From contig NC_052669.1 in NCBI RefSeq assembly GCF_016802725.1, forward strand, positions 3,496,501-3,560,500: DNA of 64,000 nucleotides, read 5' to 3'. Below are positions 12,701 to 26,700 of this stretch, in pieces. The position numbers and the translations under genes were made by a program. This stretch comes from Solenopsis invicta. Its lineage: Eukaryota; Arthropoda; Insecta; Hymenoptera; Formicidae. The notes beneath the pieces were generated by a model. The model ran no database searches. It was not told the DNA's origin and was given only the letters and a program-made list of their open reading frames with translations. The stretch's first letter is position 1, and each line of letters starts with the position of its first letter.

Positions 12701-15700
12701 CAAATGGCATTCACGGCGAAAGATATTAACTCCCACATTCCATTTTAATATATTACAGCAATTTGTTGAGATTTTAATCGATGAGGGCGAGAGCATGACA
12801 AAATCTTTAAAAAATGCAAGAGGCACTATTATAAAAGATTTAGTACCATTTGTTAGTGAACATACACTGAACGCAATATGTGGTATTATGTTTTGTTTAT
12901 ATCTATGCATACATTTTGTAGTTAATAATATAAGAGATGATATAATTTTTTTGTGCAAAATATAATTATTAATATAAAATAATCTAATTTTTAGAAAAAT
13001 ATTTTTTATGTGCGATTATGTTATAATGACATAATTTTTTTTCAGAAACTGCTATGGGAACTTCTCTACAAAAAATGGATGCATTTCAACAGCAGTATCG
13101 AAAAGCCGTTTACCGGATGGGTGAACTTTTATTTTATAGGTAATGTATAATAAGTATTTATAGTATATTTAAATGCTATCACGAGATATAAATTAATATA
13201 AAATAAGCACGTAATAATAAATAATTATATTTAACAAAACATTATTGAAGCCGACAATCTACAGTCTAAATATCTATATTGTTGTTTACTTTCATATATA
13301 GATTAATTAATAACTTAATTAAACGCTGGAGTATATATGTATATATATTATAACAAGATAATGCACCTAAAACTTTGTCAAATCTAAAGACATTATCTTT
13401 GAGGTAGAAGTCTTTAACTTAAATTAATAAAATATTCATTGAAATTCCAGTATATATTCTTTAATATATATTTCATTTTAATGTTATAAACACTATAACG
13501 TTTTCAAATTCATATACATGACATGCAATCGTATGTATCATTTAGAGCAATGAGACCGTGGTTTAAAAATTCTTGGGTATTCTCGTTATCGCCAAGAGGT
13601 AAAGAACAAGCAAAGCTCCTAAAGATATTGCACGGATTTACTGAGAAAGTAAGTCAAAATGTTAAAATCTTTTTTATATAACTTCTATAAAAATTACAAA
13701 GAAAGATACCAAAGATATCCTGTTGAAAATTTTGAAGTGGATTTCCATGGTCGTGGAAATTGATATAATATTGGTAGGATATTAAAAATTATATAGAGAA
13801 CTCACGTGGTATATGAAAATCCATATTGGAAATCATACAAAATATTTAAAATCTATATAAAAAATTTGTGTGTGTGTATGGAATGCAACATAGTTATAAT
13901 ACATATATTATAGCATTGAAAACCATTCAAAATCGAAATGTTTTCAAGTTAAAGTTGTAACGCATGTTTTAGCGTAATATAAAACAGCCTTTTTAATTAA
14001 ATAAATCAAGTTTAAAAACTTGCACATCAAAACCTTGTGTCGGCTCTTATAGACAATTTTTCATATTTAGTTTCAAATAAATTTAAATATTCCATATTCT
14101 AAAGTTTTCATAGCAGTAAACTAAAGAATTATAAAGATTTTATTGGTGTAATTTATTTTCTTTAAACATAGCAAATAGTATTTGATAAATTAAGTTTTTG
14201 ATAGGTACGCCATATATAGTCTGTTTCCATCGTTTATATTTTGGAAACAATTAAAAATCATGAAAAAAAAAGTATGTGTTCGATCATTTCGAGGGACTAT
14301 TTTAGCCCTCAAAAGCCCTAAAATAATTCTACATTTCTTAATCATCATTAAAATAAAGAGTAGCTTATCGAAATAATCCAACACATTTTTCGCGGTTTTT
14401 TATAATTTTAAACTGTTTCTGAAATATAGGCGATGGGAACATACTTTATAAATGTTGTATATCAAAGTTACCTTACACCTGAAAATCAAAGCAATTTAAA
14501 TTTTTGTCACAAATCTCTTTAGAAAATCATACAACTCATATGATTTCTTATATAGAAATCTGTGGACAACTACATAAAATCTAGATTTTTTTATCTCAAT
14601 TCTTATAAGAAATCTTATGATAATTCAATATGGATTTACTGTATAGATTTCTACGTAGTTCTTTTTTCAAGTATAAAAACCATTTGATTTTCAAATAAAA
14701 ACTCGATAAAACAATTTATATGAAAACAATAGAATAATGTTGACAAACACGACTTCACCATTTACACAAAACAATAAAATGTGAACCGATTGAATGTGTG
14801 TAGATTATTGCAGAAAGAAAAAATTATCATAAACGCACCAATGGACAATATATGAGAAACTTTAACAAAGATGCAGTGGCAGATGAAACAGAAACCATTG
14901 GAAGTACGTAGTAGAATCCGAAATTATTACACTGAATTGGCTAATATTAAAAATTATTGTTGCATAGAAATTTATATACAAAATGTTTACGTTTAATAAA
15001 AATTATTATTAAATAAACTAATTTGAGTTAATTAATTCGCTACTTTATGATATAATTTAAATTTAAATTTATTATCGTTTAACAAAAATAAGCAAAAATT
15101 ATTAAATTAGTAACTACATGCCTATATAATTTGATTTAGTTAAAAAAAGACGACTGGCTATGTTGGACCTCTTAATACAGGCAGCTCAAGAAGGTCTTTT
15201 AACTGATGCTGATATTAGAGAGGAAGTCGATACTTTTATGTTTGAGGTATATGATTATAAATTTTTTTTTACTAATAAATTTAGATATAAAAAAATCGTG
15301 TGATTATACAGGGTTTTGATACTACAGCAATGGCTATGTGCTATACTTTATCACTGCTTGCTGAACATAAAGATATCCAGGTATTCTTCATTAAATGAAC
15401 ATTGTAATTAGATGAGATAAATAATTACCTTAAAACAGCAATTTTATTAAAGTAATATAAATACGTTTTGTTGTTTGCATACGTGTATCGAACAAAATCA
15501 GTACAATGCATTCGTTTTATTTATTCAACATATCAAAAATATTTTCTTGAAATTGTTCTTCACTATTTTCTTGTTTTGAACATGACATAGATAAATACAT
15601 TAAACGTATATTTTTAATTATAAGATAATCGTACTCTATATAGTAGAAATATCTCTTCATTAGCATTAATGATACAGGATTGTGTCAGAAAAGAAATCAA

Positions 15701-16644
15701 TGCTGTCATGCGAGAGAATCAAGGGAAACTTACCATGAAGTCATTGCAAGATCTGCAGTATTTAGAGAGATGCATAAAAGAAACGTTGCGTTTATATCCC
15801 AGTGTTTTCTTCATATCGCGGATTACTTCAGAAGAAACACAATTACGTACGTAACTGATCAATCTATTATATTTAACATTACATTAGTATATTGAACATA
15901 TGCAATACATTTATATGATAAAAAACACATTTTTTTATTTAAAAATTAGGTATGTATTTGTTCTGTTTTAATAAATAAGGTAAGCTTTTCAAAGTAACAT
16001 TTCTAAAAGTAATTGTTTGAATGAAATAAACATTAGTTTGATGAAATAATTATAATACTTTTTAAGAAGAAGTCTGATATACTTCAATTAATTATAATTA
16101 CCATATTAATTTTCTTTTATTATGTTAATTGTATGCGTTCATTTTGCATCACGCGCATTTTTTTCCAATTTTTTATGCTATTTTTAACTATTATTTGTAG
16201 ATTACATTTATATAAAATGTTTTTCAGAAACATATTTGATACCTGCTGGAACAATAGTGATGCTTCATTTCTACATGACCCATAGAGATCCTAATTTTTG
16301 GCCAAATCCAGAAATATTTGATCCAGACAGATTTTTACCTGAAAATATTCGAAACCGTCATCCTTACTCGTACTTGCCATTCAGTGCTGGACCACGTAAT
16401 TGCATCGGTAAATAAACATTTCTTGATATCTTTTTATATAAACGTAGATTGTGATACATATCAAATTGTAGGTCAACGATTTGCTTTATTGGAGTTAAAG
16501 GCGATGATAGCTCCTCTCATTCATAATTTCTATTTGGAGCCTGTTGATTACTTAAAGGACCTACGAATTGGAATAGATCTGATACTTCGTCCTCTTAATC
16601 CACACCGTCTAAAATTTATTCCAATCGCCACAAAATGCATATAA
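9715..16644 (+). CDS. Gene 2: CYP4-family cytochrome P450, 12 exons, one-base frameshift in exon 2
   Basis: Exons: 9715-9868, 10764-10874, 11177-11267, 12697-12882, 13046-13139, 13546-13648, 14804-14903, 15140-15246, 15312-15380, 15678-15846, 16228-16407, 16472-16644. Exon 1 gives a signal anchor (MFITLFVLIIVVYLA) and the hinge KIPGPPSYPIIGN. Later motifs are WHSRR, ETAMGT, FMFE|GFDTT, KETLR, FDPDRF and FSAGPRNCIG. Exon 2 is 111 nt where gene 3 has 110. Its first half reads EHLWKTVKKT and runs into TAA at 10796-10798, while the second half reads on in the +1 frame (YYPIMKWQAFFES, then RHPDDLE). The extra base lies near 10790-10795. All other exons are open with good splice sites, so this is a very recent pseudogene, a segregating null allele or a base error. 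Closest to gene 1. Intron 3 contains a 28-bp minisatellite. Confidence 0.85.
11689..11800. repeat. 28-bp minisatellite, about four units, in intron 3 of gene 2
   Basis: Four tandem copies of a unit CGAAAGTGCTACAGGAAATG followed by GCTTAAAC, differing at a few positions (for example GTGCTAC versus GCGCCAC). It is richer in GC than the surrounding intron. Genes 3-5 show no counterpart in their corresponding intron. Confidence 0.85.
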
Positions 16645-17159
16645 GTATTTAAAGACAATTTAAATTTTAAGAAACGTGAAAATGACGTATTATATTAAAA
16701 AATGAAGAAAATTACAATTCTTATTATATGCAGTTGTAGATACAGATTAACAATAAAAATATACATATATCTGAGTATTATAATTAACTGGGAAGAAAAA
16801 TAAGTAGATAATGGTATAAGTCGGATCTGACTAAATTTCTTAAATAATTAAATTTTATATTCCATCTTAATCTTCGTAAAGACTACTCCTAAATCTAAAA
16901 GCTACACGTTATTTACTTATTTAAGGAGAGTATCACATGTAACAGGTCAAAAATCAATTTCTTTTGCATAATTTAATACTTTAACTCATCAAGAATATGT
17001 GTCCCTTGAATTTTAGAACAAAATTCAAAGAATTAACATAACGTAAATAGTTTCATTACCAACCGACGAGCGTCAAGCAGGTAAAACGTGCGTTGAGTCC
17101 TTTCTGTTGATCTCTTAGGTTCTAGCTAGAATATTTCTTTGTGTACGTTATACATTTTA

Positions 17160-17476
17160 ATGGCACACGCAGAATGCAAACCAAAGTTTCAACTCGACAA
17201 TGTAGAGTATGAAGTCCCATCTTAACTACGACTTTAAAATAATCAAAATCGCCGCTTTTATTATTGCTGGCATTTTGATGAAGATTATAGCTTTATTTTA
17301 CAAATAATGCTCAGTATAAATTTTGTTAATGGTCAGCAATGCAAAATATTTGCTGATCAATACAACGCACAACGATTACGAGGTAAAAGCGCCGCAGCTG
17401 AAGCAGCACTAAAGTCGTACGATCGGCTCGTCGAAAATAGAAAGTGGCCTTACAAGAATTCTAAAAAATAAAAAAA
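17160..17476 (+). other. Coding-like remnant ending in an A-run, unidentified
   Basis: An ATG at 17160 opens 21 codons (MAHAECKPKFQLDNVEYEVPS) before TAA at 17223. After two more stops the same frame is open again from 17238 to a TAA at 17469-17471, with an internal ATG at 17307. This part ends in a charged, alanine-rich stretch (RGKSAAAEAALKSYDRL, then ENRKWPYKNSKK) and is followed by a run of about 17 A. The composition is unlike the AT-rich surroundings. A decayed retrocopy of a small protein gene is possible, but the A-run partly overlaps lysine codons and no target-site duplication was found. I do not recognise the protein. Confidence 0.3.
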
Positions 17477-19140
17477 AAAAAAAAATTTACTTTATGGGTT
17501 TGCCTTAGCAGATTATCTATAAAATCTGAAAATTATTGATTATTTATACCCAAAACTTTAAACGTGTTTTCCTCAAAATTACTTTTTTAAAATTGGCATG
17601 CAAGATAAATCAAAAACTATTCATCCGATTAAGCTCCCCATGTGCACACATTTAGATAAATACTTTCCTCACAAATTAAACCTTTATTTATAATTGCATT
17701 GTTTAAATAAATACTTTTTTTCAAAAAAATTAATATAAAACATTAACATTTTCCGTATAAATTAATATTTTTTCTTTTATGTGTTGCCATTTTTACAATT
17801 TCGCATTATTTTCTTTTAACAATAGATTAAAAACGTAAACCATAAAAAAAATCTTTTAAAAAAAACTAGTGTTTTTCTTTATATTAAAATATATAAAAAT
17901 ATGTATATATTACAATACCACGTTCATTACCTGTTTGTCATTTATAGTAAACTTTTAAATATTAGAATTTATGTTACTAATATAATATTATAATTATATT
18001 ATGCACTTATTTTTTATCGAATATTTTGTTGCTGCTTTGGTACTGATTTACATAAAATGCAGATTTTATAGGTATTGTGTTAATTCATGTTTTATCTGAG
18101 TTTTACTTTGTTATTAATTTTAGAAAATTATGTTTTACTCTGTTCTTTTATTTGAGTGTAAAAAATGGAAGTAAATTTGTTATAATTAACGACTGATGTC
18201 AAGAAATCGTGACTGCGCACATTAAATGACACGTGGAAACACAACAATATTGTATTTAGTAAATTATGTATTTAATGCTTGATGTCAAGAAATCTTGACA
18301 TCTAACCTCTTCACATGATCAGCAATATGAAAATATTAATAAAGATGCAATCTATACGGAATATTTAGTACTGTAAAACACTCAAAATTGCAAGTCAAAA
18401 CGTTTGCGGTTTAATTGTAATATCCATTAAAAGCATTAAAAACACCCTTTTTACTCAGTTAACTAAATAAATAAAAATATATGCCCGCTTTTATTATAGA
18501 GACAATTTTCTATTTTGTTTTAACTCAATAATTTATTAGTTTGTAAACAAATATTTTACTAGCATATATATTTAATTCCATAAGATACTATTTAAGTTGC
18601 AATTATTTGTCATATAATTCTTATATAAGAGATAACTTGTTAGAATTCTCTTTATTATATATACTACATGTACTTTTCTGTAAAAATGTTTAATAAATAT
18701 TCTATAACAAAATCCACAGTTAAACAATATGAATATTTATCAATATAACAAATTATGTAAACAATAAATAAATAAATGTATTCACTAAAAAGTTTTCCAT
18801 ATAAAATTTAATATACATACATAAATGTATACAATTACACAAAATTATATAGCAAATGTGTCCATATAATAATTATTATATATAATTGTATATAATTATA
18901 CATACATACAAAAAAATTTATTATTTAATATAATTATGTTACGTTAAATAGTTCTGATAAAATTTTTAGTTAAATTTTGCGATTAGTAATACGACATCTT
19001 TCTTCCTGCATTAATATGGAGTTTAAAAATATTAAAATTAAAACATCTTAATTAATATTTTAACAAATATGATATGTGTTCTTTAAGTAAAAGTTAAATA
19101 ATAAGTATAAATGCAAGTTTTAGAACAAGGTTAGTAGACC
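17477..19140. other. Intergenic, AT-rich
   Basis: No gene seen. A 19-bp direct repeat (TGATGTCAAGAAATC, one variable base, TGA) occurs near 18195 and again near 18279; its meaning is unknown. Confidence 0.5.
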
Positions 19141-19446
19141 TATGTCAATCACAGCGGTTTTTGGTGCTGAATAATAATAATTTTTAATTTTTACAATTTC
19201 CAATTTATTCAAATTGCGCGTTGTATATTCATCGAACTTGAAACATAGTCATAAAGCTGGAATATTTAATATTAATGCTTTAGAAGCATCTGTAAGATTC
19301 TTCTTTTAAAGCATTAATATTAAATATTTTGGCTTCATGAGTATGTTTCAAGTCCTACGAATATGCGACACGCATAAGTTGGAGATTGTAAAAATTAAAT
19401 ATTTTTTGGCACTTTCTCGTATTATAAAAATTACTGTGACCGACTT
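19141..19446. mobile_element. Foldback (hairpin) element, about 306 bp
   Basis: Two arms of roughly 145 bp are reverse complements of each other around a short loop near 19290-19310. The innermost 22 bases (AATATTTAATATTAATGCTT on the left) match nearly perfectly, and similarity continues outward through CTTGAAACATA, TTTTTACAAT and TCACAG. There is no open frame. It resembles a MITE or foldback transposon; the family is not recognised and no target-site duplication could be assigned. Confidence 0.65.
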
Positions 19447-19626
19447 AGATCTGCTAACTTTATGTTTGATTTCGTCTAGTCCAGTGCAACTTATCACACA
19501 TTTTTAAATTTTATTATCAGTTTAGAATACTATTTTGCGAACATGATGACAAAATGTTTTCATGAAACTTATATTTTGAGATAAATAGTGCATTATTTTA
19601 TCGTTAACGCATTATATGATCATTAG

Positions 19627-19745
19627 AAGTTATACTAGTTTTATTTAGAACCTGTTAGTTATGTAAGAGAGTTCTGGTTGATTTGACGATTCATCCTATT
19701 CAATTACTTCGTGTAAGATTAGTCTCAGTGAATGATAAGTTTCTT
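19627..19745 (+). pseudogene. Relict last exon of a CYP4 P450
   Basis: One frame reads LY*FYLEPVSYVREF, matching the NFYLEPVDYLKDL block of exon 12 in the intact genes. After a shift the next frame reads LVDLTIHPIQLLRVRLVSVN, matching the C-terminal end of genes 3 and 6. It contains in-frame stops and a frameshift. No other exon of this copy was found next to it, so it is the last visible trace of a lost array member between genes 2 and 3. Confidence 0.6.
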
Positions 19746-21925
<2,180 letters not shown>

Positions 21926-22632
21926 TATTTGTTTGTTCTTTTATATCGTATTGAAGTATAATCTTGAAGGATAAATATAAACTTGTTTAATCTCCGATTT
22001 AATTTAATATAACGTAAACATGTTATATAAACATCCATTATTATCTGTTTTTATCTATAATGTATAGAGGCAAGTAAATTGGTAAAATTAAACTCTTTTA
22101 CCTTTCTCAATATTTAATTAATAAAAAATTAATTAATAAAAATCCTTGATTTAGCATGTAATTGCAAATAAAGACAGCTGACGTTTTCAATAGGCATGCA
22201 GCGTGACATTGAGAAGAGCACTTCACAAATAATAATGACTACATATAAGCAATATGGAAATGACGCTATAATACATTGAATTGCACAATTATATTGTTGC
22301 ATTAAGAAAACGAGAAAAAATTATTATAGCTTGATGTGAATGTCTAGTGTTACTTGCCATTCGCACGACTAGTAGACTGTTGAAGGCTGTTTTTTTACAA
22401 AATTACATAAGTGCATGCTAATTTGCGAATATATTAATTTTTTATTAACTATTGAGAAAATCGCAAAGTAATGAAGGAGTTTTTAGTTTAACACGCTCTA
22501 TTTACGAGAAATAACATGATAATTTCGGGACATTCTTTCTCTCTCTGTATAAGTGTGTGTCGCGTATAAAAATATGAAAAACGTACTTATAAATAACATA
22601 TGTAACAGCTTGCATAAGATAAAATTGTATAT

Positions 22633-23520
22633 AAAGGGTGTCCAAAATTCGCGAATTAAAATACTAAAGCAGGAAAGTTCTTGAAAAATTAAGTAAGATA
22701 GCAATTTGTAGATTAATACAATATGTCAAGAGCTAACAAGTTACGTTAAATCGTCTTGTTAATATTAATAAATTTGTAAACTTACATCTATAAACTTATC
22801 TATAAACCTAATAAAAACAAAGTTTTAATGTTTTGATCAAACTTTTCGATTTAGATGTTAATCATCTTTAACGAATATAATACATAATAAGATTGAATCT
22901 AAAAAATAAAATTCAAATTATAATGCCGTCTGTAATTATTTTTAGGCTTTTATTTTAAAAAGTGTTTGAGATAATAGACTTATATATCAATCAAAGCTTT
23001 CCAGATAGCCAAATAAAAACAGCATGTTCTTATTTTCCTGTTATGCATGCTGCAATCAATTTCGAGAATTTAAAAATAAGATGTTTTCACAAACAGTCTA
23101 TTATTTTAAAAGTCTTCATTAATCGATGATGTATCTTTGCTTTCCTGTTGCTAACTCAATTCCACATTGGATTTCTATATCAAAAAATTGACGACAAGTT
23201 CACAATACATGCAGTGCATTAATTTGTCCGATTTGCTTGCTCGTTTGGTTATCTGGGTTATCAATCAAAAGTTACGTTTAGAACACCTGTCATGTAATCT
23301 ACCGACAATATTAATAACTCGAATATACAACTGTCTAAACATAGTTTATGATTAGCTAACTCTTTTTCTTAAATCTTTATATCTCAAAACTACTTCAAGA
23401 AATAAAAACACACAAATAAAAAAAAAAACACAAACAAATCAAACTTACAAATAAATCTAATTTCTCTAAAACTTTCTTGCTATTGTATTTGATTTACGAA
23501 TTTCGGAACATCCTCTTTGA
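22633..23520. mobile_element. Non-autonomous element with diverged ~65-bp terminal inverted repeats
   Basis: The left end AAAGGGTGTCCAAAATTCGC, continuing through GGAAAGTTCTTGA, matches the reverse complement of the right end (AAAGAGGATGTTCCGAAATT through AGAAAGTTTTAGAG). The total length is about 890 bp. The GGGTGTCC start recalls mariner-type termini, but no transposase reading is visible inside, so the superfamily is a guess. It lies about 300 bp upstream of gene 3 and could have brought regulatory sequence there. Confidence 0.5.
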
Positions 23521-23599
23521 ACATACACATACGATGTTCTAAAATTCTCAAATCAAAATGCTAATATACATATATAGCATTAATTTTCATTCATAAATT

Positions 23600-23602
<3 letters not shown>

Positions 23603-23647
<45 letters not shown>
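23603..23647. repeat. Compound (TG)n(TA)n microsatellite
   Basis: About 15 TG units run directly into TA units. It lies about 150 bases upstream of the ATG of gene 3, within its probable promoter or leader. Confidence 0.9.
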
Positions 23648-23654
<7 letters not shown>

Positions 23655-23795
23655 CTTACATAAATTGTTTAGATTTAATTTTCTGTTTTATTGAAATAAT
23701 AAAATTATTTTATATCTCTTAGAGTGTGCTATATTACTCGTGTTAACTTGGAACAGAAATAAAACAAATTTGGGTAGACTTTTAAATTACCAACA

Positions 23796-26700
23796 ATGAT
23801 TATCACTTTATTTACATTGGGTGCTATTTTTTTGGTATTACTATATTATTCTTTTCAATATGGAAAATACGTAAAACTAATTAATAAAATACCAAGTCTA
23901 CCGACACTCCCATTGCTCGGCCATACTTTAGATTTAATGGGTTCACAAGGCAAGTAAAACTATCTAAAAATCTGAATTTTACTGATTAGCATTTGCATTT
24001 TTTTGTTTACAAGTAATATTTATTAATAAGATCATTTAATAAATAATAGTTATAATTGGTTTGTGCAAGGTTTAGCTAAATGCGAAAATTTTTTTTTTTT
24101 AACAAGATGAGAAGTATCAATGCTTATTAATTTTTTTAAAATTAATATATGTATTTAAACCGTAAAAAATCACAATTAAACTGTAGAGATTAATAAGGTT
24201 TTACTCTGAGTCCTCCACTCAAGTGAACCAAAATGCATTTAAAGATTAGACTAATTTTCTTAAAAAAACGTCTAAAATAAACACTAAACTTTTATTTAGA
24301 TTTAATTAACAATACATGAAAATAGTTACACGTAAATAATTTCAAAAAATTAAATTTAATGTTATTTTTTTTTTTTTTTTTTTTTATTTTAGAGAATCTT
24401 TGGAAGATTCAACGTGTATCTTGTAAACTTCATTATCCAATTTATAAATTATGGTGCGGTCCAATTGCTTTTGTCAGCGTTCACCATCCAGATGACGTAG
24501 AGGTAAAAGAAAGATTAAAAAATAAGTTATCAATACCTTTTATCAATGTACTTTTTAATAACAATTCAAATGCGTAACGGGTCCCCCACAATTGTATGTC
24601 ATATTGTGTGTTTTAGTCACGTTTTGAAATTGACTGAAGTATGTTATATTTTTTGAATCACTGATCAAAAGTCTTAATGAACACAAAGCTAGAAAATAGA
24701 TATACAGTTTTCTCGCTATAACAAATAACTTAAAAATATTGTATTTTATTATTACTTTAATATTTATTAATTTCAAATAATACGTGATAATTTTATTATA
24801 TATGTGAAAAGATTTTACGTGTACACCCAGACAGCAACATGTTTATAAAAAATTTACAAAATATTTATAACTGTTTGAATATTTTATAAATATTTATCAA
24901 AATATTCATAAAATATAATTGTAATTTTAGATTGCACAGATCGTAAAAATGTATTATATAGTACAATAAATAACATATTTTATAAAAATACATACATCAA
25001 AGCGTATTTCAGTGCTTCAAAAATTTAAGATGCCATTATAACGCTTTGTGATTGATTTATAATATTATAAGACAGTACTTAAAATAATCTTACATGTAAA
25101 AAACCAACTAGGAATGATGACCTATAAGTTTGTATGTGACTAAACATGAAAAATTGTTTCTTGAAAAATTTATAATGATTATTCAAGAATAATGTTTTGA
25201 TATATTTGTCAGAAGATCGTACTACATTTAAAATCATTATTCGTAAAAAAACATCATTATTATTTAATTTGATTTTGTTTTTAATTTTAGAAAATATTAA
25301 GCAACACAAAGGAACATCTTTTAAAAGGCTACTTGTATGATATTTTCAAACCTTGGTTAGGGACTGGATTACTAATTAGCGAAGGTATCACAATGAATTT
25401 AATAAAAATTCTTAATCCTAATAAATAGAAAATTCTATATATATAAAAAAATATAGCTTTACATATTTTTTGTATCAAATTGTAATTATTAATAAATAAT
25501 ATAACATAAATGCAATATAAATATATATTTAATATTATTAATATTTAAAAACAATTATACAATATTTTAGAACGCGGAATTAAATATTATTTTTAGATAA
25601 GAAAATATACATTTAAAGCCATTAACAATATGTAATATAAAAAAGATACAATGTTTTAATCTCAATTAATTATATGATCTCTGTTGCATCAAGTTAAATA
25701 GTATAAAACTGGATAAAGTTTACAATGTAAATCGCATATAGTGTACACCTTCATTATTTTATTTTTGTTACAGGGGTCAAATGGCACAAAAGGCGAAAGA
25801 TGCTAACACCTACATTTCATTTTAAAATATTAAAACAGTTTGTTGAAATTCTGATCGAAGAAGGAAATTGTATGATAAAATGTTTGAAAGATACGGATGG
25901 ATTAGTTGATGACTTAATGTGTCTTGTCAGTAAACATACATTAAATTCAATATGTGGTAAATTGATATATATTTATAAAGCACGAAAGAGACATATTGTC
26001 TTACAATTAATATAGATATTTTATTAAGCAAACTCCGATGTTATTTACATAATAATTTTTATTAACTACATGTAATTAAATCTAATATTAAATTTACAAG
26101 TTTAGACATTATTTTATAAAAAAAATAAAGGTATAATTTTTAAATAAAAAATTACTTTTACTTTATCAAATTGTTAAAATTAAACTAGCAAAATTAAGGA
26201 AATAAATGTTCACATTTATGTAATTGCAGAAACCGCTATGGGCACTTCTTTGCATGAAATGGGTGAATTCCAGCACCAATATCGTGAAGCAGTCCACGAA
26301 GTAGGAAAAATTCTAACTTACAGGTAATTTGGATTTTAACTTGTGACGTCACATGCCTAATATGACCGCCTCAGTAAAAAGTACGTTTTGAATTTGCGCA
26401 TCAAACACATTATTTGTCCTTGTTCAATCCAAGGGTGCTTCACGCTATTCACTCATTACAATAGCAGTATTAATTGCCGTATTATAAAGTTCTCACAATT
26501 CGTAATTAAAATGAATGACGAGCTGTGAGCGAGATTTTCTACAAGAGTCACAGGAAGTAAAACATTGCAGTGTACATTTGCAATATCTTAACTACAAAAG
26601 AGCTAATAGTTTGTTTCCACTATTTTCCTAAATCAAGAAAAATTGATTAATGTGGAAAATGTACTTGGAAAAGAAAAACGAGATGTTTGGCCGGAATAAA

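Noticed and set aside
12668..12958. Minus-strand frame opposite exon 4 of gene 2 (and the similar one at 1833-2060)
   Set aside because: Both are shadows of the conserved P450 exon 4 on the plus strand.
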